Assembly (NCBI GenBank): GCA_947184155.2
Contig: CAMXCT020000479.1
Span: 1 to 64,000, forward strand
Direction of reading: 5' to 3'
DNA length: 64,000 bases
DNA from: Cladocopium goreaui
Taxonomy: Eukaryota; Sar; Dinophyceae; Suessiales; Symbiodiniaceae
Part shown: positions 42,441-52,542 of the stretch, one piece after another
Layout: every line of letters begins with the position of its first letter
How positions within the stretch are numbered: the first letter of the stretch is position 1
Made by a program: the position numbers and the translations under genes
The notes under the pieces: generated by a model
The model's input: only the letters and a program-made list of their open reading frames with translations
Databases searched by the model: none
What the model was told of the DNA's origin: nothing

Positions 42441-42507
42441 TTTTCAGGATTTAGGGTTTTAGTTTAGGGTTTTAGGCTTTTAGGTTTTCGGGTTTCAGGG
42501 TTTTATG
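42441..42507. repeat. Degenerate TTTAGGG-like tract
   Basis: A run of TTTAGGG, TTTTAGG and related heptamers to octamers over about 65 bp. TTTAGGG is the Arabidopsis-type telomere repeat, also reported in dinoflagellates. Interstitial and degenerate. Confidence 0.7.
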
Positions 42508-42952
42508 TTTCATGCATTGACAAGCAACGAGATGAACAGGTCAAAGCAGGCCCCTTGGCATTACCTTTAACTTCTTCCAAAACGTAGAAATGTTGGGGTG
42601 TCTTGAGTGAAGAAATCATCTGCCACACCAACCTGGAATCCTGGAATAACCAACCTACAGGTTTGAGCCCATCTTTGCCAATTACTTGCCTCGGCGTCTT
42701 CCAAACCTTTGCTGACCTGATCTGACCAGTTTGAGAGTCTGAGGTAAACAAACAAATGTAAACTTCCTGATCAAACATCCGCTTGGATGTGGGGATCCCA
42801 ATGAGAAGTCTGCAACAACACTGACTTGAATTGGGGTAGCAGCGATATAGGAGTGAACGACTCCGCTTATAAGTATAAGTACCAGTACCAAGAAGATCAA
42901 AGACGTCCGGCTCTTGAATCCTCTCTATCGTGCTGCTTTGCAAGAATGGCAC
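42503..42952 (-). CDS. ORF of about 149 codons, product unknown
   Basis: Open minus frame with samples CCCRLLIGIPTSKRMFDQEV, YICLFTSDSQTGQIRSAKVW, GKDGLKPVGWLFQDSRLVWQ and PQHFYVLEEVKGNAKGPALT, ending at a TGA close to the TTTAGGG tract. No competing frame is as long. Basic, Cys-containing, no signal peptide seen. It may be one long exon with an upstream boundary near 42,900. Family not recognised. Confidence 0.55.
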   Translation of the reverse strand: MPFLQSSTIERIQEPDVFDLLGTGTYTYKRSRSLLYRCYPNSSQCCCRLLIGIPTSKRMFDQEVYICLFTSDSQTGQIRSAKVWKTPRQVIGKDGLKPVGWLFQDSRLVWQMISSLKTPQHFYVLEEVKGNAKGPALTCSSRCLSMHET

Positions 42953-43274
42953 TTATCCCTCTCCCCCAAAAAAGTGGCAATTCTGTCAAACAAGATCTGG
43001 TTCAGGTGTCAAACCGGACTTGATCCTCAACTGTGAAGCTCTGAGATCCGTGCACATGAATTGGCTTTTGCCCATCCTGAGTTCAGCTGTGGCGAGGAAA
43101 TGCCTGTGGTTTTCCAAGTGATTTTGTTCTGTAGTCGGGCCTCGCAACAGCAAGACCTAGAAAGACCTCTGATCCCACAAAGTGACACCACCAAATTGTG
43201 AGGCAACCTGGCAGACTTGCATTAATATATGTCATATCATCATGATTCATCATGTATTATTTTCTATAATTATA

Positions 43275-43548
43275 TAATATTGTATAAATATATATAAATA
43301 TAACTGTCAATCCAACATAACTCCAACTGCGTTTTTATCAATCCATGACTTTTCGTGGCCTCCATAGACTCTGACTGCTCAGTCTGCTCGGATTCTGGAA
43401 ACCTCATTGAGGCCCGGCCCAGAGCCAGGTTTCGGGATGAGACTGGATACCCACTGGATCCCACTGCTACGGTTGGCTCATTGGTTGCACAAACATGAAG
43501 AAAGTGTGATGAAAGGCAAAACAAAAGATACAAAAGGTCCAGTGGCAA
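43275..43548. CDS. Strand-ambiguous coding-like region
   Basis: The minus frame LDLLYLLFCLSSHFLHVCAT would be a good signal peptide, followed by a Ser/Glu-rich stretch. The plus frame reads TKGPVANSGLNRILLTFVCK. I cannot decide between them. Confidence 0.35.
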
Positions 43549-43629
43549 ATTCAGGCCTCAACAGAATTCTGTTGACATTTGTTTGCAAAGATCAGAACAA
43601 CAGTATTTTATAGTATTTTCATGTATTTG

Positions 43630-43923
43630 CTAATGGAGAGGAAAGGAGTCGCGCAACACTTTGCTGCCATGGAGCCTTCGCTCGGCGAAGGATCCATCCT
43701 CAGCAAATTGCTGATTCGGAAGCTGCTTCCTCCACTCCCATGACCCATGATGACCCATGATGACCCATGGCTGCCATGGCTTGTTTTTCTCTTTTTTTCT
43801 CCGTTGGATGCCTGGGCTTTGGACGTCTGATGCAGCGGACCTTTTGATCAAAACCTCACTCATTGCCAAGCAGCTGGTGGCTCGTAGGCCGTGGCCATGT
43901 TGGCAATAAAGATGACATAGCAA
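43630..43923 (-). CDS. Exon-like ORF, product unknown
   Basis: Reads AMSEVLIKRSAASDVQSPGI then a basic RRKKEKNK stretch, and later LPNQQFAEDGSFAERRLHGS. A TGACCCATGA decamer is repeated about three times at 43,740-43,769 inside the frame. Confidence 0.42.
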   Translation of the reverse strand: MLCHLYCQHGHGLRATSCLAMSEVLIKRSAASDVQSPGIQRRKKEKNKPWQPWVIMGHHGSWEWRKQLPNQQFAEDGSFAERRLHGSKVLRDSFPLH

Positions 43924-43993
43924 ACCTCGAGGACAGGCTCAGAAGCAATGCTGATTGAAACGAGATGGAATGATGCAGCTCAAAGAGCCGATT

Positions 43994-44386
43994 CTAGCGT
44001 AAGATGATCACCTGCTCTATGAAGTTGCTAGGCTGCAGACTCCGGAAAAAAGCAAAGAAATTCCAAGGATCACCTTGGTTCGTCAAGGAACAGCAGGGCA
44101 AGGCAATCCGCGTGAGAGCCGTAGGCATTGGATGCAAGACCAAAAAGGAACAAAAAAACACAGCTTCTAAGAAAGGCATCAGAGGCTTTTCGGCTGCTTC
44201 CAACTCCAGGCATTCTCGGCAACAAATATTCGCACTTATTGGATGTGCTCCCCAACCAGTATACATAGTATTCCATGCTCCTTTTCCATGCCAAGCATCC
44301 CTGAAGCTGCAAAACCTTGGCCACCCAAAAGTGTGCTCCGGTTGACATCGTGCCAACACTTTAGTTGACAGATATACTGCAGACAC
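43994..44386. CDS. Coding-like region open on both strands
   Basis: A plus frame (113 codons, basic, with GCRLRKKAKKFQGSPWFVKE) and two minus frames (130 and 92 codons) are all open. Only one can be the main product and codon use does not separate them clearly. Confidence 0.35.
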
Positions 44387-44717
44387 TGCAGAGGAAAACT
44401 AAACACATTATATCTACATTAATATGATCATATATGTACGTATGTATAGCCAGAGTTACAGCTGTCCTTTTGTTCGATTCTTGGGAACAACATTGGAAAG
44501 CAGCACTACACCGAAACATGGGAATGTCGTACTGAAATATACTGCACTGTAAATCAACAGGAGCCGGTGAGACGAATCCTGCCAAGCCCAAATGCAAAAC
44601 TTACTTTTGACTTCTGGAAGCAGTACAGCATGTCTTCCAGCTGCTATCAATGAGATAGTAGTTAAATCTAAGTGTATCTACATCTATCTACCTCAAACCA
44701 CAAGAATCTAACATGTG

Positions 44718-44836
44718 CATATATATATATTATTATATATTATCCCGTGTCTCGTGTTCACGGTCGTATGAGGGGATAGCCATATATATATATATATACT
44801 GTATATAATTTATATATACATATATATATATACCAG
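44718..44836. repeat. AT microsatellite
   Basis: Two TATATA runs separated by about 40 bp of unique sequence; non-coding. No gene is seen from here to about 45,100. Confidence 0.85.
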
Positions 44837-45469
44837 TACATACAGATACACACATACTTGTTATTGTATGTATCCATTTACATATAGGGACCATCACCAT
44901 CTCGGGGAGGAGGGGGGATCAACAGAGGTAGACCCAGGCTTCCCAGCGTTGTTGCCCTTTCAGGACGTGATGGAATAGGAGACAGCATTCCAAACAGATC
45001 CTGTTTGCAAACGGCAAACATGTTGGGCAAGCTCCTTAAATCAATAATAATATAAATATACTACTGTAATATAATCATATAAGCATAATCAATATCTCTT
45101 TGAAAGATGCTGTGACTCAAAGGCCAGCTTCCGTTATGATACTTTCAATTGAGGAGAGTAAACCTGGACACACGATGAACAAAATTAGCCTGCCACCATG
45201 ATATTCCAGGCCAAAAATCCCCGAAGTTAAAAACCCTATCCTCAGTCTGGTCTGGCTGGGCGAGCGTTGGCAGGCTACTTTTCTTATCCCTGTCCTGTCT
45301 TTTCTGGTATCTGACTCCATAGACTCACCGCGTGGTTGTTTTTCACCACCTTAGGCCGTCAGGGTCGGCTTCAAAGAGAACTGCACATCAAACCATCCTC
45401 AGGAACAAAGGATCCTCTTCTGGGCTGTCATCTCGTGCCATTCTTTTGAAACGTGTCCAATGATAAACT

Positions 45470-45952
45470 TTGGCACAATTCGTCAACAACTGTATACGCG
45501 GCATCATACCACTAAAGGTACCTAAAAGTGAGAACCACACTAGACGTCAGCAATCGTCACATCGCCGCACAGTTCCCCGCCAGATCTATCACCTGGAGGT
45601 TATCCCTTTCACAAATGTTCACAATAGATTCGGATCAAAACTGATCGAATTCATCAAACCTGAAAATGATCAAAAACGTCTGGCTGCGAATTCAGCCTCG
45701 GACACGCAGCGACTTCACCAGGTTCACCACCAGTCGCTACTTCATAGCTGGAGTGCCAGTGGTTTCACGACTTCCAATGGGGAAACAAAGGGCCCTGCTG
45801 ATCTGCAGCTTGAGATCTTGTGCAAAGACTGTGGCCCCAAAGTTGAGGAGAGGTACCAAAATTTGGCTAAACATTTTCCACCCCTTCTGCTGTATCCCAA
45901 AGACCAGTTGAATCTCTGCCACTTTGCCCTTGCTGCCAGTAGAACCAAATGA
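45470..45952 (+). CDS. ORF of 160 codons, product unknown, strand not certain
   Basis: The plus frame includes IYHLEVIPFTNVHNRFGSKL, IEFIKPENDQKRLAANSASD and EERYQNLAKHFPPLLLYPKD before TGA. Length and composition support coding. A minus frame of 75-90 codons at 45,737-46,014 (AEIQLVFGIQQKGWKMFSQI) also reads well, so strand is provisional. Family not recognised. Confidence 0.45.
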   Translation: MAQFVNNCIRGIIPLKVPKSENHTRRQQSSHRRTVPRQIYHLEVIPFTNVHNRFGSKLIEFIKPENDQKRLAANSASDTQRLHQVHHQSLLHSWSASGFTTSNGETKGPADLQLEILCKDCGPKVEERYQNLAKHFPPLLLYPKDQLNLCHFALAASRTK

Positions 45953-46170
45953 AGCAGGTGACAAACCAAGGGCGTAGCAAATCTCGAAACATGTCCCTTC
46001 CTCCAGATCTTCATAGCAGGATCATTGCTTGGACCATGGTTGTTTTTCTTGCTGAGCCAGTAATCACAATCGAAACAGAGTCTGATGCAGTGCGATGTTT
46101 AATTGTGCAGGTTGTTGCTTGTTGATTTGTTCTGGGATTCCAAGGGCTGGCATGGAGATCTTAGTATGCT

Positions 46171-46566
46171 GTGTTTAGGAGTGATGTCGCAAGTCAGTCA
46201 GTTGCGTCAAAGTTGAGCGGACAATCGCGCTTGGCCAACCTCTTTCTTGAGCTTCTTGACATCGTCACTTTCCGCTTCCCAAAGAGTTTTGCCTCTGGTG
46301 CTCTCGTGTCGTCCAGTCTGGAAAATGCTCACATGGAGGGATGGTGGGTCATTCAATGTCTGCCCACTTTGCCCATGTTATCCAATGGTTGCCCTATCTT
46401 GTTGCCGCAAACGAATGCAGATCTCTGGCACAACATCGCACAATCCCAGCAAAATCAGCGAACCTATCGCAATGTACTCATCCAAGTACCTGCAGCAAGT
46501 TGCAGCAATCTCCTGACCCAAGTTTCAAGAAAGCAACTTCTCGGACAATTACAAGCATACAACTAG
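46171..46566 (+). CDS. ORF of about 130 codons, product unknown
   Basis: A GTGTTTAG acceptor at the start is followed by SDVASQSVASKLSGQSRLAN, LFLELLDIVTFRFPKSFASG and later QVPAASCSNLLTQVSRKQLL before TAG. Other plus frames are shorter and there is no strong minus frame. Could be a terminal exon. Family not recognised. Confidence 0.5.
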   Translation: MFRSDVASQSVASKLSGQSRLANLFLELLDIVTFRFPKSFASGALVSSSLENAHMEGWWVIQCLPTLPMLSNGCPILLPQTNADLWHNIAQSQQNQRTYRNVLIQVPAASCSNLLTQVSRKQLLGQLQAYN

Positions 46567-46731
46567 AAGCACCCAGGGCCTTTGATGCCTTTGATGCCTA
46601 TGTAATCCCTCTGATATCCTTTGAATGCATCTCAATAATATAAAATATCCCATGAGTCTCATGTGATCTTTACCAGTCTGTTGGCATTACAGGAAAAAGC
46701 AAAACAATATTGCACAGTTGCTGTATCTTCC

Positions 46732-46935
46732 TTAATTTTCTTGTGCTTTTCTTGACACTCCGTTCAATCCATACAGTACATTGGCGGCGTACCATCTCTT
46801 GCTGGCCACTTCTTCAGCTCCAGGTCTCAGGAAGGCAATGTACCTCCACTGGGATGACACAACCGGCAGCCAAACAAAAACAAAAACACAGCACATACCC
46901 TCTGGTAATTTAACGTAGCTATTGAAAATGGCCAT
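46732..46935 (-). CDS. Exon-like ORF, product unknown
   Basis: The 3' part reads VVSSQWRYIAFLRPGAEEVA then SKRWYAANVLYGLNGVSRKA before a stop. The 5' end runs into the hairpin element, so the exon probably starts after about 46,860. Confidence 0.48.
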   Translation of the reverse strand: MAIFNSYVKLPEGMCCVFVFVWLPVVSSQWRYIAFLRPGAEEVASKRWYAANVLYGLNGVSRKAQEN

Positions 46936-46999
46936 TAATAGTGGATTTTCCCATTAAAAATGGTGATTTTCAATAGCTATGTTAAATTACCAGAGGGTA
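46896..46999. mobile_element. MITE-like hairpin element, copy 2 (104 bp)
   Basis: Same length and same terminal arms as the copy at 2,299-2,402, but the internal core lies in the opposite orientation relative to the arms. TA at both ends may be the target duplication. Confidence 0.78.
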
Positions 47000-47190
47000 A
47001 CACACAAAAACGGTAAACAAATGTAAACAATGCCAACATCAAATGTACGAGTAAAGTGAAGTAGAGATTTGCAAATTGCAACAAACTTTACCCTTTCTCA
47101 CTGTGAGGCTTTGACACATTACATAAAGATACATGAAGAACATAATATGGACATGAATGATCATGGATGGGTGATAGCCGGCATCCTGCG

Positions 47191-47310
47191 TCAAAGTCGA
47201 TACTTTGCCCACCTGCCATCTGTGGGCTCCAGCTCGATTGCCTTCCAGAGCTTCATGGTGCTTCCAGTTCCGATGCGTCCGATGGTTCCCTTATCCACTC
47301 TTCTTTTTTT
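47191..47310 (-). CDS. 3' exon with GC-rich codons
   Basis: Reads VDKGTIGRIGTGSTMKLWKA then IELEPTDGRWAKYRL and TGA. GC-ending codons are prominent (ATC, CTC, AAG, GAG, CTG, CCC). An internal GGCAG|GTGGGC could be a donor, in which case it is an internal exon. Family not recognised. Confidence 0.55.
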   Translation of the reverse strand, partial: KKRRVDKGTIGRIGTGSTMKLWKAIELEPTDGRWAKYRL

Positions 47311-47448
47311 TCATCTTAATATATACTCTATGCTAAAAATCAACTGACAGCAAATACATTGTTACATGCACATACTATCAAATACTATATTAATCTACTA
47401 TATTATAAATGCTGTCAACATGAGCATCGATGCTGGTGCCTGAAGCCA

Positions 47449-47824
47449 TCAACTGCAGAAATCAGAATTTGAAAAGGCCAAATTTATCCAAATTTCAGGT
47501 CGGAAAACATCAGTTACGTTCGTGGCCTTCAACTGTGCATTGCGTTTTGCTGCAGGAAGCAAAACCTCAGGGCATCCATGGGGCATCCATGGCCCATCGA
47601 CCTTCATCCCTAGTGATGTGGGAGTTCTGGGCGTCGCACATGCAAGGTCGAGGCCACAAAGAACTGTCGGTCCATATACTCGCCATCGGCCTGTAGCCAC
47701 AGGCGTCCAAGTATTGGAATATATTGGAATCTATATGGGTAGCCATATGTGGCCCTGTATCTTTCCATCGAGTTTAGGGACGATCGCTCTTGAAGTCACA
47801 AAATGTCACAACGAGCGATTCTGA
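47449..47824. CDS. Strand-ambiguous coding-like region
   Basis: The plus frame 47,522-47,824 (FVAFNCALRFAAGSKTSGHP) and the minus frame 47,449-47,700 (LPAAKRNAQLKATNVTDVFR) are both convincing. One is likely an exon. Confidence 0.38.
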
Positions 47825-47953
47825 AGGTTGGCAAATTGCCAAACGAATTCACAAACGAAGAATGCAAGTGAGTGAAAAGTAGTAAGAATGTGCTGACTAC
47901 ATCAAATTCAGAGGTATGGTAGAAGGCGGGACCAGCACTTATGCAGAGGTGTT

Positions 47954-48256
47954 TTGCTGAAACAACATCTTAACTTAATTTGTACTCCTTGTAGCACTAC
48001 TCATGTCTCCCACATGCCGCATCGTTGGCATCCGGTGAATGGCGGGCGCACCCATGTGTTCTGGAAAAAGTGTCGTTTCACCTTGATTGTTCGTGGGCTG
48101 TGGGTAGAAGGCAACTCACCAGAAGACGTTCAGAAGCCAGAAAGTCGAGTCAACACCTTTTCAGGAGGACCAGCCTTGGCTGCGTTCATGTATATTCGTA
48201 TGTCAAGGTCAAGGTTTGGGGTGGTATCACAAATTCAATGGGAGCCCGGCGAGTGA
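47954..48256 (+). CDS. Plus-strand ORF of 100 codons, product unknown
   Basis: A CCTTGTAG acceptor near 47,993 precedes HVSHMPHRWHPVNGGRTHVF, then CRFTLIVRGLWVEGNSPEDV and ALAAFMYIRMSRSRFGVVSQ before a stop. The pattern is that of a compact beta-rich domain. Family not recognised. Confidence 0.52.
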   Translation: MLKQHLNLICTPCSTTHVSHMPHRWHPVNGGRTHVFWKKCRFTLIVRGLWVEGNSPEDVQKPESRVNTFSGGPALAAFMYIRMSRSRFGVVSQIQWEPGE

Positions 48257-48347
48257 CCCTCGATCTCTGAACGACTCAGGAGAGAGTGGTCTTATCCTTG
48301 GCAGCAGCGAAGGGGAGCGACCATGGGCTGCTGAGGTCTCAGTTCTT

Positions 48348-48710
48348 TCATGCGGTTTTACTATTTGGACCACCTGGATGTTCTTGAAAGTCGAAGGTGA
48401 CAAAAGGATGGCTTTTTCCCGTCACTGCAAACAAATCAGCAAAATGTTCTGTCGTCCACACATTGTGCTGTTTCGAAAGTTGTTTCGCACTTTTTGAAGT
48501 CGGGAATTTCACAGATAGACTTTCCTCTGGGTAGCGGGTAATCGCTGTGGGGCCAGCTGTCCGAGGCCCCTGCCCACTCTGCATGAAGGCCACTGTGTGC
48601 CGTGCCAAGACACACCTGCAGCTGTCGGCGTCGGGGTCTGGAGTGGTCGAACCGTTCCCAACATGGTCTTTGTAAAAGAGTAGAATATGGCACATGGCGC
48701 AGACCCACAA
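48348..48710 (-). CDS. ORF of 120 codons, product unknown
   Basis: The minus frame reads DAISTYKDHVGNG-like sequence (YKDHVGNGSTTPDPDADSCR), then HTVAFMQSGQGPRTAGPTAI and ADLFAVTGKSHPFVTFDFQE. A plus frame at 48,216-48,497 overlaps. Strand is provisional; family not recognised. Confidence 0.42.
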   Translation of the reverse strand: MWVCAMCHILLFYKDHVGNGSTTPDPDADSCRCVLARHTVAFMQSGQGPRTAGPTAITRYPEESLSVKFPTSKSAKQLSKQHNVWTTEHFADLFAVTGKSHPFVTFDFQEHPGGPNSKTA

Positions 48711-49358
48711 AGGATAGCTGGATAGCTGGTTGGTTTCAATCCTTTCTGTTGGGCGTCAGAACGAGGAATGTATGTGGCTGTCTCTTGGGCAAAATCACAC
48801 TCCCGTCAAACCTTTTGGGACCACTTCACTATCATAAGACCCATTAGTCACTGTCTGTGCCCCAGAAGTGCTTGGGAATGATATGCTACTGGCTGCTTTT
48901 CCCACCCTTTCGAGACGGGCACACTGCCAAGGATACGAAGCAGCGAGGAGTAGAAAGCCGCCTCCTGCCCACAATTTTTACTGGGAACAAATAATGCCAA
49001 AGTTAGCAAAGTGACTCAATATTTGATATATTTGTGGGGAGTGACCAAAAACAAGTGGAGTCCGCAAAGTTCAATTTGAAACTACAGCTACATGAGATCA
49101 AGCATATTGCCAAAATACATCAGCGTTGGATTCCCTCTAGTGCTGTGGTTGAAGGCTGGGTTGACTCCCCGACTACAGGAAGAGTGGACTAGGAGTGTGA
49201 AGAACTCTGACCTCTTTCTTGAACAACGTGGGATTTCACCCGGTTGAAGGTCGGAGATATCGGGAGATTGATGGAGATTGATAGAGTTTGGAGACTTATG
49301 AGATTTGTTTTGTTCGTCCATCCTATGGCTCACATAGCCCAAGGCGTCAGAATATTTT

Positions 49359-49814
49359 TCAAGCCGGGGATCTTGGATAACAAATCACCCTGTCCATGGC
49401 CTTGCAGATTGAGCAATCAAGAACTGAATAGAAATCACATGAAATCACATCTTTCCAGCAAAACGTCACAATACAATTCTCTAGAGGCGGTCCTGTACTT
49501 CCAATGCGCACTCTCTGGGAGGTCCATTGTGACAGTGAGCTTTGGGTTTGAATCGACACCGCTTTTGCTGCTTTCCACCAGCTGTGTAGAATTGCAGAAC
49601 CGCATCCATGTTTAGACACATTCTTTTGGAGGCTTGAATCTGACTTGTATGCAGTTGAAACAGAATTGTATGCTGTATGCAGTTGAAACAGAATTGCCAC
49701 AGCAACTTGGCAACGGAGCCACAAGCTCCTTGTTCCTGCTGAAGACTTGGTGCATGGAAGAATCCATCTGAAGTGTTGCTGCAGCTGCACTTGCAGCATG
49801 CTTCCAAGAGCCAA
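49359..49814 (-). CDS. ORF of 151 codons with 21-bp internal repeat
   Basis: The frame includes ILPCTKSSAGTRSLWLRCQV, then ILHSWWKAAKAVSIQTQSSL and FCWKDVISCDFYSVLDCSIC. A segment containing ATGCAGTTGAAACAGAATTG is duplicated near 49,649 and 49,678, giving a tandem peptide repeat. Two other minus frames are partly open. Family not recognised. Confidence 0.45.
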   Translation of the reverse strand: MALGSMLQVQLQQHFRWILPCTKSSAGTRSLWLRCQVAVAILFQLHTAYNSVSTAYKSDSSLQKNVSKHGCGSAILHSWWKAAKAVSIQTQSSLSQWTSQRVRIGSTGPPLENCIVTFCWKDVISCDFYSVLDCSICKAMDRVICYPRSPA

Positions 49815-49998
49815 ACAAGCAGCTTCGTTAAACTTTCAATTGTGCTGGGAAAAGCCAGAGACTATCTCTGCGCCCAGGACCTGTAGGGGTTCGCTGTAAG
49901 TAAATGTAGGGAATCTAGACGATGCCGTTCACTTTCAAAAGGTTGCTGGCAGCTTCATCAATGCGGCTACTAATTTCCCTCAAGCTGAAGAGGAGGAG

Positions 49999-50582
49999 CT
50001 AAGAACAACGGTGCAACCCTCTGCAAAGACAGAGGTGCCACTTTTTGCCAGCTACAGTCCGACCACTCTGCATTGATTTCAAGCGGCCAAACCTATCCTC
50101 AAGTTTACCCTGAAGCTGCTCCAGCATGCCTTGGGCGAGGTAGGCTGACTCGTCTTCCCCCCCGCACAGAAACAGTTGACACACTTGGTTGGATACTGCA
50201 GAAACAACTACCCCCCTCTGGTGTCCTTGCAACCCAAGGGTGATAAACATGACTGTCTGGGTCCGTCGACTGTTCACATGCATCAGACCAACCTGGGTCC
50301 GTGAGCAGCAAAACGAGACTCAAATCCCTTGCAAAGCTCTCTCCCACAGCGCAACCCTTAAGTCAAACACATCCTTCAAACTTTGCAAGTCCATGATCTA
50401 AATCTGTTATCAATCAATTTGATGCCAATCTGACTCATGCGCTCAAACTTTCTGCGCTTTGAACGATAGGATCTTGGTCCTGCAACGTCTTCTGCGTCAA
50501 GTATGGTCAGTTTGTCTCTAGTGACGAGTGCTAAGAAGTGCACCACTGCGACGCAGCGTGTTGGAGGGGCATCAAGCGCAAC
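49999..50582 (-). CDS. Two linked 3' exons of an unknown protein
   Basis: Exon 50582-50382 (67 codons) follows GTGCACAACAG and ends AAA|GTTTGA. It encodes CVAVVHFLALVTRDKLTILD then AGPRSYRSKRRKFERMSQIG. An 89-nt GT-AG intron in phase 0 leads to exon 50292-49999 (97 codons and TGA), with QTVMFITLGLQGHQRGVVVS, EDESAYLAQGMLEQLQGKLE and KKWHLCLCRGLHRCS. Lengths are exact multiples of three, the splice sites are clean and both frames are free of competition, so this is one of the best models in the window. A basic cluster may be a nuclear localisation signal. Family not recognised. Confidence 0.7.
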
Positions 50583-50740
50583 CTGTTGTGCACAGCCTAA
50601 TTGTGTTCGACAAAAGTCAGAACCCGAGATGATGGTATGTGAATCAGCAATTGTGTGTGTATGAACCAAGTATATTAGTATAACAGTATATCGAATAGTT
50701 ATATATAATGAATATCATATCCTATTGATTTGATAGGCAT

Positions 50741-50931
50741 GTGCACCAAACCCTTGGCATTCTTTGAAGGACATGCTTGCTGCTTGCTTACTGCTCAATG
50801 GAATCCAAGCAGTGGCAATGACCTTCTCTACCACGATCATCTTTGAATCCATCGATATCCTACACATCTGCTGGTGCTTCATGGCTATCTTGAGTGCAGA
50901 TCGCGCTCGCACAAAATGTACACGTATTCAC
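50741..50931 (-). CDS. Exon upstream of 49,999-50,582
   Basis: The open minus frame reads RARSALKIAMKHQQMCRISM then IVVEKVIATAWIPLSSKQAA and MSFKECQ. It lies 160 bp upstream of the 50,582 exon and is probably the same gene, but the donor and phase are unresolved. Confidence 0.52.
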
Positions 50932-51025
50932 TGATATGAGCTCGTCTAGACTTAGGCTGCAAGATTTTTGGCTCACGTGCTGCCTTTGCCGGCTCTACAG
51001 CCCAGTTCTATGATGTTCTATGCAG

Positions 51026-51421
51026 GAAACGGTAGCTCCATCTTCCTTCCCTGAACTGAGACCCAAAAGGCAACACAAAGCAAAGACTCACTTGGATACA
51101 AACACCGAACTTTGGGCTCAAAAGGAAACACCATGGAACAAAATGAACAAATTTGGAGATCCAACCATCGCACATTTCTTGCATCGCTATCTCCCTGGCA
51201 AGTCAAATGCTGGGCAGATGGGCCCAGCATGGCCCAGCATGAAAATCAATGACTTCGGTCGCCTCGGAGGCTGCGACAGCTGCGAATGTCTTCTCCCCTG
51301 TGCAAAGGGGCATTCCCAGCAGAGCTCCAAAGATTTGTCAATTTCCGTGAGCAACTCGCCTTTTGGAACAGCCCAAAGAGCGCCAAACCTTGGTTTACTT
51401 TGCTTGTGGCAATCCAATTGA
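51026..51421 (+). CDS. Plus-strand ORF of 131 codons, product unknown
   Basis: Begins after TTCTATGCAG and runs to TGA. Samples are THLDTNTELWAQKETPWNKM, GDPTIAHFLHRYLPGKSNAG, GGCDSCECLLPCAKGHSQQS and DLSISVSNSPFGTAQRAPNL. The four-Cys block could bind metal. The minus strand is also open for 99 codons (51,187-51,486), but codon use favours the plus strand. Family not recognised. Confidence 0.5.
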   Translation, partial: ETVAPSSFPELRPKRQHKAKTHLDTNTELWAQKETPWNKMNKFGDPTIAHFLHRYLPGKSNAGQMGPAWPSMKINDFGRLGGCDSCECLLPCAKGHSQQSSKDLSISVSNSPFGTAQRAPNLGLLCLWQSN

Positions 51422-52213
51422 AAGTCGCAAGCTTGGCCTATCTTTGACCACAAAACTCCACCACAAAACTCCTTGACACTGAACAAGATCTTAACGACAT
51501 CACAAACTGGCAGTTTCCAGTTCGCAAACTAGTTTCACATGGCTTGCCGCCAGTGCGCTACGCAAGACAGCGCTGGATCCAGTACTTCACAAGTGAAGAA
51601 ACTGCTGGAACTCAATGGTTGAAACTGAAAAGACAGCCTACCTGAGAATCTGAGAAGCAAGCTCATCAGAAAAAATGTTGCAACTTGCCGTTGTAAGTAC
51701 TTCAGAAGTGCCTAGCAGGGCCGTTGCTTGACTGCCCCAAGGATCTTTGACACATCTGCGTAGGGTAGCCCCACAGCCGTGTTAAGGATGAATGAAGCTG
51801 AATGAATCTGATTAGCTGTTTGATGCAATTTCTATGTTATTGTATTGAAGACCTCCTGATCATTGCGCTTCAATGCATGCCTCTTGCATACTAGTCATAC
51901 TATTGCCATTTCTAATGTTTCTATTTCTATTATTTCCAAACATCGCGGCGGGTCCAACGAAAATGAAACACTTGCATCTCATCTTGTAGTCTTGGAGTTA
52001 CTGTACTGTGCATGCCTGGTGTGACCACACATGACCACACAACCAACCCCTTTCCAAGTTCAGGCAAAATGGTATGGTACGTCATGATGCATGTCATGCT
52101 ATGCGACGATATGCGACGTAAACATTCCCATATGTACCACATTGTACCACCAAGCTGTTGAGGTTCTCATTGGATCACCAATCAGGTCTGCTGTAAATGC
52201 TGTAAGTCATGCT

Positions 52214-52316
52214 CGAAGTTTGGAGAGCCTTGGGTTTGCCGCTGATCTATCAACCAAAGTCACTTCGGCAATCCCGCCTTTCACCTCAAGCCTCCAACGC
52301 CGCCGTTGGTCCTGCA
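52214..52316 (-). CDS. 3' exon of about 34 codons
   Basis: After AACACCTGCAG the frame reads DQRRRWRLEVKGGIAEVTLV then DRSAANPRLSKLRA and TGA. A plus frame (52,139-52,318) is open over the same bases. Family not recognised. Confidence 0.45.
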
Positions 52317-52542
52317 GGTGTTTTTTTAGTCATCTCTACAGTTGTGCAGATTTCTGCAGAGGAGATAGAAAATGATAGAATATGATAGACATAAAACTTG
52401 ATAGACCTGCAAAAAGTCATGAAGTTCATGATACCTCTGTGCAAAAAGTCGTCTGCGACCTGTCTTGACTCCGTCCATCTCCGTCCATTTTTCTATATCT
52501 TTTTCTTATCTGGCACGGGCTGCAGCTACCAACGGCTCGGGC

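Noticed and set aside
45170..45290. Possible structured RNA with TAGCCTGCCA and TGGCAGGCTA ends
   Set aside because: A long-range stem exists, but it does not match 5S rRNA, tRNA or a spliceosomal RNA that I can recognise.
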